A program made the position numbers and the translations under genes. Shown here piece by piece: positions 33,994-43,715 of a stretch of DNA of 64,000 nucleotides (position 1 is the stretch's first letter; each line of letters opens with the position of its first letter). Under the pieces are notes generated by a model. It saw only the letters and a list, made by a program, of their open reading frames with translations. It was not told the origin of the DNA and made no database searches. This stretch comes from Pseudoduganella lurida (lineage in GTDB: Bacteria; Pseudomonadota; Gammaproteobacteria; Burkholderiales; Burkholderiaceae_D): contig NZ_VLLB01000008.1 in NCBI RefSeq assembly GCF_007830455.1, forward strand, positions 62,001-126,000. Direction: 5' to 3'.

Positions 33994-36900
33994 ACGATGT
34001 CGTCAATCCGTTTGTACAGAAGGTCGCCGAGCAGCTGATCCGCCAGTTAGAGCAGGGCACCGCGCCATGGCAGAAACCATGGCAGCCGGGCGAGCCCGGC
34101 GCCGGCCTCCCCGTCAACGCCTCGACCGGCAAGCGCTACCAGGGCATCAACGCCATTCACCTGATGAGCCAGGGCTACGAGGACGACCGCTGGATGACCT
34201 ACAAGCAGGCGCAGTCGGTGGGAGCGCAGGTGCGCAAGGGCGAGAAGGGCACGCCCGTGCAGTACTGGAAGTTCAGCGAAGAGCGCACCAAGACCGACGA
34301 CAATGACCGGCCGGTGCTCGATGCCGAAGGCAGGCAGGTGAAGGAAACAGTGCGCCTGCCGCGGCCGGCATTGTTCATGGCGACGGTGTTCAACGCGCAG
34401 CAGATTGACGGGCTGCCGGCACCGCAGGCCAGGCCGCAGCCGGCATGGAAGGCAAGCGAACAGGCCGAAGCGATCCTGAAGGGCAGCGGTGCCACGTTCA
34501 AGAGCATCGAGCGGGACGCGGCCTTCTATACCTCGCGGACGGACGAAATCTACATGCCGTCGCGAGACCGCTTCGCGACTGCCTCGCAGTTCTACGCGAC
34601 CGCGCTGCATGAACTGGGCCACTGGACAGGCCACGAGTCGCGGCTCGATCGCGACCTGTCGCATCCGTTCGGCAGCGAGGGCTATGCGCGCGAGGAGCTG
34701 CGCGCAGAGATCGCCAGCATGATCGTCGGTGGCGAACTCGGAATCGGGCACGACCCCGGCCAGCATGCCGCCTACGTCGGTTCCTGGATCAAGGCACTGC
34801 GCGACGACCCGCTGGAGATCTTCCGCGCCGCATCCGATGCCGAAAAAATAAACTCGTACGTGAAGAACCTGGCGAATATCCAGAGCCCGGAACAGCGCGC
34901 GCTCCAGGACAGCGTCGATGCGCAGAAGGTCGCCGACTTCATCGCGGCGAACCGCAACCTCCTGCCATCGAAGGTGGCTTTGAATACGCGCGAAGCAGAG
35001 CCGTCGTTGCAGTCCGTCCTGGCAGATGAGAAGCGCATGCAGGCTCTGGATGGCGAGGTGAATGAACTGCTGCGGGGCCTAAACGCGCAGCAGGTGGCAG
35101 AAACGCATGCCGTGATCCGCACGACCCTTCACCGGCCGGACGCGGTCGATGCGACGCGCGAGGCTGTGGCGGCCCAGAACGCCCTGCCAAAGCCGCCGTC
35201 GAGCGACGTCGAGGATGGGCAGCTGGTCGCCGATTTCATCGCCGCGAACGTCAACCTGCTGCCGGAGAAGGTCGCCGAGAACACGCTCGCGGCGCCGGCC
35301 GCGCTGCGTGGCATCCTCGGCGACACTGAGCGCATGGCGCACCTGGCGCTGATGACCGACACCCTGCTGGATCACATCAACCGCGCGTACGTGGACCGCA
35401 CGCATGCGGTGATCGCCGAAACGCTTGGTCGCAAGGACGCACCGCAGCGCGCGGAGCGTGCGCGCGAATCCGAGGCAAGGCTGCCCGTCTGGCGGCCTTC
35501 GGAAGCCGATCAGGCGCAGCAGGTGGCGGACTTCATCGCAGCGAACCAAAACCTTCGGCCGGAGAAGATCATCGCCAACACACGTGACGCTTCGCCACAG
35601 TTACAGGCAGTGCTGCGCGATGACGTCGTAATGGAAAAGATCAGACCCCAAGTGATGGCGAAGCTGGAAGGAATCAACGAGCGCTATGTCGACAGTGCTT
35701 TCACGGTTGCGATCGAGGCCGCCCGGCGGGAAGCGCCTCGCGAGGTGGCGGACGTCCTGAATCTGCCAGCGCTGCAGGACCAGCAGGCCGAAATGGTGAA
35801 GAGGGCGGAAGCGCTGCAGCCGCAGGCCCGGCATGCGGCCGGCGTGGACGCCGGGGGGACGGCTTGGGACGCACAGCAGCGCGCATTCGAGCTGGACCAG
35901 CTACGTGAGCAGGCGGTTCGCCAGGATGTCCACAGTACTGTCGAGGACCTGGCCGGCGCCGCGGCGGTGACCAGGCAGGCGGAAGCTGCCCGTCAGCGGG
36001 CGGGGAACGACGACGCGCGTCAGTTCATCGATGCGCTGCGTGCCGCCCAGCGCCAGGGCGAACAGGCGTCGATCGTTCCGCAGAGCACGCGGGAAGAGTT
36101 TTCCGAGGTGCTGCGGAAGGCTGGTTGCGTTGTCGAGGATCAGCATCCTGTCATCGACGGCGCGGAGCATCGGATTCCGCTGCGCCAGGGCTCTTCCCAA
36201 GCGGGGCCGGCGTTCGCAGTGTATGCAGTGCAGCCGGCTGCGCAGCCTTACGGGTATGTCTTGACGCCCGAAAACGGAAACGAGGTGCACTGGCGTGGCA
36301 AGGGCTATGTCCTGGATGCGGCCGACAAGGAAGCATTGAACGAGCAGGCCGCCGGCCGTCTTCGTGAGCGGGGCGCACGTGAAGAAGCAGCGCATGAAGA
36401 GGCGGCAGAGAGGGTTCGTGAGCGGATGCGCGGGCTGCGGCCGGTCGAAGCGCCGACTCCGTACATGCTCGAAAAGGGACTTGTCCCGCAGGCTGGCGCG
36501 CTGACCGACAGCGAGGGCAAGCTGACCTGCCTGCCGTTGACCGATGTCCGCGGGAAGGTCTGGTCGGCCCAGTATGTCGATGCGGACGGCCAGGTGGGAT
36601 TCGAGCCCGGCACGCGCAAGGCGGGGTGTTTCCATGCAGTAGGTGGGAGCGGAGCGTTGGCAACTGCACCAGCGCTCGTTATCGCAGCGGACTACGCTTC
36701 CGCCAGCACGCTGTCTTCGTGCCTCGGATTCGCCACCGTCGCGGCCATGGAAGCCGGCAATGTCGCCGAGGTCGCGAAGGACCTGCGGCAGCGCTATCCG
36801 GACAAGCCTGTGATCATCGCCGCGGACAGGTTGCAGCACGCCGCGCCGGAACACTCGGCTGACATGCGCTCCGAAATGCTAGAAGTTGCGGACGCGCGAG

Positions 36901-37124
36901 TTATCCAACCCATTTTCGCACCACGAGAAAGCGAGGATTCTCGGCGTCCGCTGGCCAGCTTTAACGATCTGGCCAGACGCAGCGAGCTTGGTAGCGATGG
37001 CGTGCGCCGACAGGCTGCGCAGGCAGTCAATGCGGAAATGAAGAAGGTTCGCGAGCACGGGGTGTCGCTTGAAGAAGTGCGTCAACAGGCCCGTGGCCGT
37101 AGGAATTCGGTGGGAACTGGTTGA
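33990..37124 (+). CDS. ArdC-type antirestriction / metallopeptidase fusion with degenerate TOPRIM domain
   Basis: 1044 residues. Residues 1-~130 form an ArdC N-terminal ssDNA-binding domain (RYQGINAIHLMSQGY). A zincin-like domain follows with HELGHW near residue 207 and a downstream E in AREELRAEIASM. Residues 312-580 hold three repeats of about 70 residues spaced 99-100 apart, each starting QxVADFIAANxNL. The C-terminal part (about 825-980) resembles the TOPRIM domain of IncP TraC primases, but the catalytic-glutamate motif IAEG reads IAAD and the DxD region reads AADRLQ, so primase activity is doubtful. It probably enters or protects DNA in the recipient against restriction. Confidence 0.85.
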   Translation: MNDVVNPFVQKVAEQLIRQLEQGTAPWQKPWQPGEPGAGLPVNASTGKRYQGINAIHLMSQGYEDDRWMTYKQAQSVGAQVRKGEKGTPVQYWKFSEERTKTDDNDRPVLDAEGRQVKETVRLPRPALFMATVFNAQQIDGLPAPQARPQPAWKASEQAEAILKGSGATFKSIERDAAFYTSRTDEIYMPSRDRFATASQFYATALHELGHWTGHESRLDRDLSHPFGSEGYAREELRAEIASMIVGGELGIGHDPGQHAAYVGSWIKALRDDPLEIFRAASDAEKINSYVKNLANIQSPEQRALQDSVDAQKVADFIAANRNLLPSKVALNTREAEPSLQSVLADEKRMQALDGEVNELLRGLNAQQVAETHAVIRTTLHRPDAVDATREAVAAQNALPKPPSSDVEDGQLVADFIAANVNLLPEKVAENTLAAPAALRGILGDTERMAHLALMTDTLLDHINRAYVDRTHAVIAETLGRKDAPQRAERARESEARLPVWRPSEADQAQQVADFIAANQNLRPEKIIANTRDASPQLQAVLRDDVVMEKIRPQVMAKLEGINERYVDSAFTVAIEAARREAPREVADVLNLPALQDQQAEMVKRAEALQPQARHAAGVDAGGTAWDAQQRAFELDQLREQAVRQDVHSTVEDLAGAAAVTRQAEAARQRAGNDDARQFIDALRAAQRQGEQASIVPQSTREEFSEVLRKAGCVVEDQHPVIDGAEHRIPLRQGSSQAGPAFAVYAVQPAAQPYGYVLTPENGNEVHWRGKGYVLDAADKEALNEQAAGRLRERGAREEAAHEEAAERVRERMRGLRPVEAPTPYMLEKGLVPQAGALTDSEGKLTCLPLTDVRGKVWSAQYVDADGQVGFEPGTRKAGCFHAVGGSGALATAPALVIAADYASASTLSSCLGFATVAAMEAGNVAEVAKDLRQRYPDKPVIIAADRLQHAAPEHSADMRSEMLEVADARVIQPIFAPRESEDSRRPLASFNDLARRSELGSDGVRRQAAQAVNAEMKKVREHGVSLEEVRQQARGRRNSVGTG
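34923..35727 (+). repeat. Three in-frame ~100-residue repeats inside the ArdC-like gene
   Basis: Unit starts are at 34923, 35220 and 35520 (residues 312, 411 and 511). Each unit reads Q-x-VADFIAAN-x-NL-x-P, then NT, a Leu-rich helix and a THAVI-like end. Units differ at many codons, so the duplication is old and kept at protein level. Confidence 0.88.
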
Positions 37125-37151
37125 TGGTGTTGCGGTCATTGCTGCCACGCC

Positions 37152-37195
37152 ATCCGGTTGTGTCGAACCATATCCTCGGCACAACCGGATTTTTA
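37152..37195 (+). terminator. Rho-independent terminator after the Tra1-like operon
   Basis: ATCCGGTTGTG (37152-37162), a 17-nt loop, then CACAACCGGAT (37180-37190) running into a T-tract (37190-37194). It lies 28 bp past the ArdC-like stop and should end the traJ-to-ArdC transcript. Confidence 0.88.
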
Positions 37196-38109
37196 GTTCT
37201 TGGCGAGATCTGCCATTCGAAAATATCTCGGCTAGCTCTCGAGAATTTCCACGCGTGATTTTGACGCGGTTATGGACTTGCTAAAGGCAAATGATGGAAG
37301 ATTCGTGTTCACTCTTTCTGCAAGCACGCTTGCAACCGACGGCGCAGGCTTTCATTCAACAGCCTTTTTATCGTGGTCAAAAATCCTGGAAGCGTACCAC
37401 TAGCGGTTTGCCTTCGAAACGTGCCATGCATCGTATTCGATGCGTTTGCCGGCTTAGAACGAAATCCAAATGACGGTGGCTCGTACTCGCGCTATCTGCA
37501 AACATGCCCGCAATCCGTCGGGCCGACTTGCATCCAACGGCAACGTGCGAGCGCTAATCGCATATCTAATGATGCCTGGGCCGAGAGACGCTTCCGATCC
37601 AAAGCGCACGTTCCAGATGCTATTTATGGACTTGCTTCGACGCGTAATTTGGATTAGTTGAAAACTGCCCGCAACGATATTTCCGGATGGATCCACCTTC
37701 CAAGCTCCCGCTATTGCTCCAGGAGGGCAGGTTTTACGCCGAGAAATCTCGCAGAGTATCGCGAGCCTCTTCAACCGAACCAGAGAGGCTCGTAGTGCGC
37801 CCCGCCTCCTGTTCCAATGGCAACGTGTCTGCCGAGATCCCAGAATTTACTTTCTGTGTAATTTCATGAGGCCGACTGTTCGAATACTTTTTTTGGAGCA
37901 TTCTATGCTGGCTAGTGCAATGTCCGTGGTCGCAGGAAATAACTTAAACAGTCGTCTTTTATTGCCAAGATAAAATTTGCATCGTCGACGCCCGGCGACG
38001 ACTCATTTTAATATATAGTTGCGTTAGAACTAATATAGAATCGATATCACACTCGCCCAGAAGACTGCCCTTCTTACTTTTACGGTTCACTCTCGAAAAA
38101 GGATCATTC
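37196..38109. other. Gene-poor AT-richer spacer before the lyase gene
   Basis: About 910 bp with only short frames lacking ribosome sites or recognisable products. Base composition is clearly more AT-rich than either side, especially 37880-38100. I see no transposase remnant. The last 200 bp must hold the promoter of the lyase gene (several TATA-like hexamers around 38010-38045) but none stands out. AAAGGATC lies before the lyase ATG. Confidence 0.6.
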
Positions 38110-40827
38110 ATGCGTTCAATTTTCGTTGCAACGTTGCTATCGGTGCTTGTCGGTACAGCGCACGCCGCGCCGGTAATCGAGAGTTTCAATGTTGATCATC
38201 TCAAGGTAGTAGAGGGTCAACCTGTCAAGTTGACCTGGTCGGTCAGCGGTGCCGCCACAGTCAAGCTGAACGGACAACCGGTCGCCGCCACCAGCAGTGG
38301 AACTTCTGTTACACCGCTGGGAACGGCGACGACGTTGCGGTATACGCTTGAGGCCTCCGATGGAGCTGGGAAGAATCCGGTCATCAGTACGCTCGAGTTA
38401 AGTCGCGGCACGGTACTCGAGCAGGGTTTTATTCCTTCTGCTTATTATGATGGGTGTCGTCCGCAAGAGGATACCGACTATATGGGCAAGCACGAGTACC
38501 TGCGTATCGAGCCGCGCGATTGCACCACTGTCCGGGTAGCGAACCCTTATTTCATATGGGCTCAACTCTCCGACACCGACCTTAACCGCGGCATGACCTT
38601 CACGCTCGACGGCCCGAACGGATATCACTATGAGATAAATGCGATATTGCCACGCGTAATTTTGCCTGAAAATCTTCCCGAGCCAGGCGATTATCGCTGG
38701 AACGTCAGCTACTGGACCCGTGGCGGTCAACAGCTCACGAGCCTGATACGCTCGTTCCGTTACGTAGGCAACGAGCTGCCGGACATTCCGACGGCGGCCT
38801 ACGTGAAGGCGCGCATCGATGCGCGCCTTCACCCGCGCATCATCCCGCAGGTTGTCGACGATCCGCAGGGCAAGGTCATGAAGATGTCCGCAGTCGATGC
38901 AGCAATCCGCGCTAGCGAACTGAAGACATCATATGCCAATTACCTTGCCTATGCGGAGCAGCAACTTGGCGTTCCCCTTACTACGCTGCCCGAGCCCGAT
39001 CCAACCAAGAACATCATGGATCAGGCCAGTGTCGTCATCAGGCCCATCGAAGCATTCATCATGGCAGCGCTTGTGCGTGGCGACATCCGATATCACAACG
39101 AAGCTATAAGCCGGCTCAAACTGCTCGCCGCATGGAATCCTGAAGGCTTATCCGGTGACGTCCCGGGGGGCGACGACCAAGCCAACCGAGCAATCATGCG
39201 CACGCTTGCACTGGGGCTCGACGCGCTTTACTACAACATGAGCAAGGCCGATCGCGACTTGCTAATCCGGCCGATCAACATACGGCTTGAGCAGAACATC
39301 GTGCGCATGCGCGATCTTCATACTAATCCCTACAATTCCCATTTGCTGACGGCTGCCCTGTATTCAGTGCAGACGCTGATGCATGCCGCCAATTCGGTAG
39401 GTGAGCATGAGGTATTCGAACAGGGCGATTTGCATGGCGACCGCTGGGAGGTTGCGTGGAACACGCTGGTCACCTCTATCGGCACATGGCGCGGGGGAAC
39501 CGACAGCGCCTTCGGGAATAGCATTTACTATGGTTGGATGACGGTGAATTCTTATGCCACCTCGTTTGCGGCATTCCAGTTGCTGACCGGTGTCGACCTC
39601 AGTCATTTGCCGGCAACTGACCGGTTCGGCGAGAACTTCTACGCACTGACGCCGCGGTTACGCTCGAACAAGGTGCGGGGCGCATTCGGCGACGGTAATG
39701 AAGATGTCGGTACGTATTTTTCATATGCCTGGAATACCTATCGCACGCTGGCTCATGTCTCGCAGAATCCGCTCGACGAGTGGTACTACCGGGACGGGAT
39801 CGCTGCCACACTAAGCAATCCAATGCCCGTCTATGCATCTTTCTACGAGTATTTCCTGACTGGCAAATATCCGGCGGTAGCGCCAGCGCACGAACCGTCG
39901 TTGCGGCCGACGTTCTTGTTCGAGGATGCCGGGGTTGTCGCGATGCATAGCAACACTATCGATCCCAAGCGGTCCAGCCTGTTTTTCCGGTCCAGCAGAC
40001 TGGGCTCGTACAATCACAATCATGCCGACAACAATGCGTTCACCTTTGTCTCCAAAGGCAAGAACGCGTTCATATCCGGTGGCGTCTACAAGAGTTTCGA
40101 GGGGACCTTGCAGGAATACGTGACGCGCGCAACACGCTTTAAAAATGCGCTGACGTTCGATGCTGGAGAAGGCTACAACGACGCCGGCATCGGCCAAGCC
40201 GAGCGCGTGCCGACACCAGTCGCGGCGGGTAATCCTGCATACACGAAAGTGGCACACGGTAAGCTGATCAATTTCTACGACTCTCCCTCGAGCGACTGGG
40301 CCATCACGACAGGCGATGCCACAGGCGCCTACCAAGGGCAGATATTGCCAGGTTCGTTCACGCCAGTGCTGACGAACGCGGTGCGGACGGTTGCCTATAA
40401 CCGAGCCAAGGGCATCGCACTGATCTACGACTGGGCGGACAGCGCCATCGCACGCCGCTGGCGTCTAAATTACCAGACATTGGTCACGCCGCAGATCCAG
40501 TCAGCTCGGCAGTTCAAGCTCGATCTCGGTGACGCCATTTCAGTTTGTCTGATGTACCACGGACTTAAAGGCACCTACGCGACGGAGGATATGGACACGA
40601 TCTACCCGCTATACGATCCGAAGTTCGTGCCCGGGGAAAAGCAGTACCACACCACATATACGACCAATGAACGCTCCACACAGTTCGCCGGGTTGGCAGT
40701 GGTGACAGAAAACTGCACCAGCAATCCGGCCGTCATTGTTTCGTTCCAGACGAGCATACGGATGCTTGTTCAGGTCGGCGACAGCTGGCTGCTATTCGAC
40801 AAACGTAAGGTACAGATATCTGAGTGA
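38110..40827 (+). CDS. Secreted heparinase II/III-like polysaccharide lyase
   Basis: 905 residues. A signal peptide (MRSIFVATLLSVLVGTAHAA) is followed by an Ig-like domain (SFNVDHLKVVEGQPVKLTWSV) around residues 20-100, an alpha/alpha toroid from about 230 to 580, and a C-terminal beta-sandwich. GSYNHNHADNNAFTF near residue 640 resembles the His/Asn catalytic segment of the heparinase II/III domain. Such enzymes cut uronate-containing polysaccharides by beta-elimination; the substrate is unknown. The gene is alone between the Tra1-like and Tra2-like blocks, with lower GC, and looks like a separately gained cargo. Confidence 0.82.
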   Translation: MRSIFVATLLSVLVGTAHAAPVIESFNVDHLKVVEGQPVKLTWSVSGAATVKLNGQPVAATSSGTSVTPLGTATTLRYTLEASDGAGKNPVISTLELSRGTVLEQGFIPSAYYDGCRPQEDTDYMGKHEYLRIEPRDCTTVRVANPYFIWAQLSDTDLNRGMTFTLDGPNGYHYEINAILPRVILPENLPEPGDYRWNVSYWTRGGQQLTSLIRSFRYVGNELPDIPTAAYVKARIDARLHPRIIPQVVDDPQGKVMKMSAVDAAIRASELKTSYANYLAYAEQQLGVPLTTLPEPDPTKNIMDQASVVIRPIEAFIMAALVRGDIRYHNEAISRLKLLAAWNPEGLSGDVPGGDDQANRAIMRTLALGLDALYYNMSKADRDLLIRPINIRLEQNIVRMRDLHTNPYNSHLLTAALYSVQTLMHAANSVGEHEVFEQGDLHGDRWEVAWNTLVTSIGTWRGGTDSAFGNSIYYGWMTVNSYATSFAAFQLLTGVDLSHLPATDRFGENFYALTPRLRSNKVRGAFGDGNEDVGTYFSYAWNTYRTLAHVSQNPLDEWYYRDGIAATLSNPMPVYASFYEYFLTGKYPAVAPAHEPSLRPTFLFEDAGVVAMHSNTIDPKRSSLFFRSSRLGSYNHNHADNNAFTFVSKGKNAFISGGVYKSFEGTLQEYVTRATRFKNALTFDAGEGYNDAGIGQAERVPTPVAAGNPAYTKVAHGKLINFYDSPSSDWAITTGDATGAYQGQILPGSFTPVLTNAVRTVAYNRAKGIALIYDWADSAIARRWRLNYQTLVTPQIQSARQFKLDLGDAISVCLMYHGLKGTYATEDMDTIYPLYDPKFVPGEKQYHTTYTTNERSTQFAGLAVVTENCTSNPAVIVSFQTSIRMLVQVGDSWLLFDKRKVQISE

Positions 40828-41196
40828 TGTGCGAGATTTTGTGCATGGGTGGACAGCCGCCGCGTCAGGAACAGCCGTAGCGGGAGTCCTTTGACAGGCC
40901 AGACCGGCAACCACCGGCTCCCGGCACGAAACCAATGTCTCGCCTTGCGCGTCACTCCCAGTAAATCGAACTAGGCGCGCCGGGGCCTCCTCGATCGACA
41001 GCAGTGAATCGCCCCGGCTTCCTAAAGGACTGGTCGACTTTTTCAGCATTCCGCTCCCTTTGTAGACTGGGTCATTTCCCTAGGTACCATAGGGAGTGGA
41101 AGGCTCTCGTTCGGATATGTATTCGAGCCAGCTGTGTGCGAAGGGAGGGCGCTGGCTACCGCTAAGGGCATGGTTTTAAGTGTGCCGGCCACGATT
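40828..41196. other. Spacer between lyase and trb operon
   Basis: No convincing gene. It contains short dyads such as TCCCTA-GGTACCA-TAGGGA near 41079-41097, which may act in termination of the convergent lyase and trb transcripts, but no T-tract follows. A minus-strand frame at 40792-41049 has a fair ribosome site but an uninformative product and was not called. Confidence 0.5.
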
Positions 41197-41730
41197 CTAG
41201 CCTGAGGACCGAGTGATCATTCTGGGAACGTATCTATCCTGCGACCGAATTCCCTCCCTCCATTCGTTTGACGGACGTGGCGGTGCGTTCGACGATGTAG
41301 GTGCGGTTGATTTCGATGCCTGCAGCCATGCCGCCCATTCCGCGCCGCGTGCGATGAGTTTTCGCCTGTACGTTTGGTTAAATACCGGCGTACGCGAATG
41401 ATAGTTAGCGACGCGTGTCCAGAAGTCCCCGCTGTCCTGCATCAGATGCCGTCGCAGGCGCCATGCAGCAAGGTGAAAGGGATAGCACCCGGTATCAGCG
41501 ACATCCGCCTCGGTGATGCCGTACCGTGATAACGAACGGATGTATCGAGTGTTGAACTGCATCGGTCCGATATCGCTGCTTCCGTTGGTGTTCGCCACCC
41601 GCTGCCCGGGCCTGCCATTCTCCACTGCGGCCACGGCCAGCAGGATATGCGTCGGGATGCGGTAACGACCGGCTGCTTCGATTGAACAGGTAACCATCAC
41701 TGCCGCATCGCTGGAGGGCAGGTCGATCAT
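41197..41730 (-). CDS. trbN: TrbN-like lytic transglycosylase
   Basis: 177 residues, the VirB1-like enzyme that opens peptidoglycan for the transfer channel. The catalytic Glu is likely in LAVAAVENGRPG, followed by the family's SSDIGPMQFNTRYI and VANYHSRTP segments. No signal peptide is evident. The ATG overlaps the trbL stop (ATGA). In RP4, trbN also follows the trbL region; trbM is missing here. Confidence 0.85.
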   Translation of the reverse strand: MIDLPSSDAAVMVTCSIEAAGRYRIPTHILLAVAAVENGRPGQRVANTNGSSDIGPMQFNTRYIRSLSRYGITEADVADTGCYPFHLAAWRLRRHLMQDSGDFWTRVANYHSRTPVFNQTYRRKLIARGAEWAAWLQASKSTAPTSSNAPPRPSNEWREGIRSQDRYVPRMITRSSG

Positions 41731-43466
41731 GTGTTGTCTCCGTCCGGCCCATGCTTGCCATCCCGGAACGCCGCCACTTCGGCCGCACGGTCCACTGTTT
41801 CGTTGGAAGCGGAGATGGAGTTTGTCTGCATGGCTGCCGCGGGCGACGACGAGGATTTTACGGCGGAGTCCCGGCGGGCCTTGATGGCCGTGGCCATCTT
41901 TCCGCCGATGGTCTCGGAAATGCGCTGCCTGGCGTTGCCGATCATGTTTCCCGCACCTTTCATGCCCACGTCGAACGCGCCGATCCCAAGATTGGCGACG
42001 GTACCCGCCGCGATCCTGCCAGCTTTTCCGGCAGCTTTCGCAAGGCCGCTACCTTCGGAATTTCGTGCGCTACGCGTTGCATCCCCACCGCCACCTTTCT
42101 TAGGTACGGAACTGTCCTCCGACGGCTGCGATGCTGTTGACGGTGCAGAGCCCTGATCCTTGCTACTTGCCTGCGTGGCGCTGTCCGAAGTACTGGCAGC
42201 GGGGCTGGAGCCATCGCCTCCAGCTTTGGACGATTCGCCAGCTGCACCGGCGCTTTTCTCGGCGAGAGCCTGAGCGATTTCCGCACTATGGCTGGACGCT
42301 CCGCCCACGGCCCTGCCAAAAGAAGTGGACTCCAGCGCGGCCGAGCTGTTTGCGAAATTGCCGCCGCCACCGGATGGCGGAGCTAGGAAGTCGCGTGCGG
42401 ACGATCCGCCACCGGCATCCTGCGTGGCTTTCGAAAATGCTGCCATCAATGCCTGGGTGCCGCCGCCGATGTTGGCCGCTGCCGAAGCGAAAGCTGCTCC
42501 CGCCGTTGCGGCTGCGGCACCGGCCATCGTGGCGGCGGCAACTGCCGCGCCCGCGCCGTATCCACTTCCTAGGGCGCCGGTGCCTCCGCCCGATGCTAGC
42601 CCGCCAATGAAGCCCGGAACCTTATTTACCAATCCGAGGAGGACAATCGATGCGACCATCAGGACAGCCATTTCCTTCAATCGAAAGTCCGCGCTCATTT
42701 CTCCGTAGATCGTGATGATCAGGCTTGTGCCGGCACCCACGATCAATACCATCGCCATCAGTTGCGCGGCGATGTTCAGAACGGTCCGGAAGTAGGCTAT
42801 CGCGAAATCCGAGGTCCATTTGGAGCCGCCGAATCCAAGGAAGAATACGCCGGCATATGCCAGCATCCACCCACAGATGAGCAGGATTAACATGTTCAGG
42901 GCGATGAGTGCCATCACTATTAGAATGATGATGCAAAGCAGGATTCCGACGGCGCTGGAAAAGGGCGACCACACTGAGGATTTGCTGATGACCATGTCGA
43001 ACATCGTGAACGCTATGTCCATTACGCCACTTGGAGACGGGAGATTTGCAGTAGATGCAGGGAGGCCCGCGCCGGCGGCACCTGCGTTCGCGGCATCGCT
43101 GCCAATGGCGCGCATCGAATTGATGATGCCGACGGCGAACCGAGGGCCATTGTCGAGCAGCCACCAGAAGAAGCCCACAAACATCGTGAAGCGAATGAAT
43201 TCGGCAAAAAACTCAGACGTATCCGCTTTGCGAAGCGCCATCATTCCAAAAGTCCAGACCATGCTGATCAACGCGAGAGTCCAGAACAGCCATGTCGCCC
43301 GTGCGGAAATAGTAGCTGCCCAGAACGTGACAATCTGCGCATATCGATCCTGTACCCGATCCAGTACGTTCGCCGAGGAGATATCCGCGTGTGCCGAAAC
43401 GGAATATGCGCACAGCACCACGCATAAAACGCCCAGCACCTGGTATTTCGTGCGAAATGCTTCCAT
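41727..43466 (-). CDS. trbL: TrbL, VirB6-like inner-membrane channel protein
   Basis: 579 residues. A signal sequence (VVLCAYSVSAHA), then about six membrane helices between residues 30 and 290, then a long Ala/Gly/Ser-rich soluble tail. WTFGMMALRKAD and LGFGGSKWTSDFAIAYFRTVLNIA are hallmark stretches of P-type TrbL. It forms part of the polytopic core of the mating channel. The start lies 6 nt after the trbK stop. Confidence 0.94.
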   Translation of the reverse strand: MEAFRTKYQVLGVLCVVLCAYSVSAHADISSANVLDRVQDRYAQIVTFWAATISARATWLFWTLALISMVWTFGMMALRKADTSEFFAEFIRFTMFVGFFWWLLDNGPRFAVGIINSMRAIGSDAANAGAAGAGLPASTANLPSPSGVMDIAFTMFDMVISKSSVWSPFSSAVGILLCIIILIVMALIALNMLILLICGWMLAYAGVFFLGFGGSKWTSDFAIAYFRTVLNIAAQLMAMVLIVGAGTSLIITIYGEMSADFRLKEMAVLMVASIVLLGLVNKVPGFIGGLASGGGTGALGSGYGAGAAVAAATMAGAAAATAGAAFASAAANIGGGTQALMAAFSKATQDAGGGSSARDFLAPPSGGGGNFANSSAALESTSFGRAVGGASSHSAEIAQALAEKSAGAAGESSKAGGDGSSPAASTSDSATQASSKDQGSAPSTASQPSEDSSVPKKGGGGDATRSARNSEGSGLAKAAGKAGRIAAGTVANLGIGAFDVGMKGAGNMIGNARQRISETIGGKMATAIKARRDSAVKSSSSPAAAMQTNSISASNETVDRAAEVAAFRDGKHGPDGDNT

Positions 43467-43472
43467 GGCGAT

Positions 43473-43703
43473 TCACCAGGTTCGTGGAACTGATTGTTCG
43501 AATGTTGGCCGTCGCGCGCACATGTCGATCATCTTGTTTCGACGGCGCTTGTCCTGGATCCGATCGATGTTTTCCTTCTGACACGAGATGGCAGTTGCTT
43601 CCGGCAGGGCATCGTCATTGATGCCATGATCGGAGCATGCGCAAACACAGGCTACGCTTGCGAACAGCGCAACCGTCCGTAACACGCAAAGAGCTGGCTT
43701 CAT
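43473..43703 (-). CDS. trbK: TrbK-like entry exclusion lipoprotein
   Basis: 76 residues with a lipoprotein signal peptide (ALFASVACVCAC) and a short Cys-containing mature part (SCQKENIDRIQDK, MIDMCARRP). In RP4, TrbK is a 69-residue lipoprotein between trbJ and trbL that prevents redundant mating. Position, size and lipobox agree; sequence similarity is not needed for the call but would strengthen it. Confidence 0.8.
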   Translation of the reverse strand: MKPALCVLRTVALFASVACVCACSDHGINDDALPEATAISCQKENIDRIQDKRRRNKMIDMCARRPTFEQSVPRTW

Positions 43704-43715
43704 CGGGAACCTCCC

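Noticed and set aside
37454..37774. Minus-strand frame of 106 codons in the AT-richer spacer
   Set aside because: No ribosome site and no similarity I recognise; surrounding DNA looks non-coding.
40792..41049. Minus-strand frame of 85 codons with a fair ribosome site
   Set aside because: Overlaps the lyase 3' end and has no recognisable feature; coding potential not convincing.
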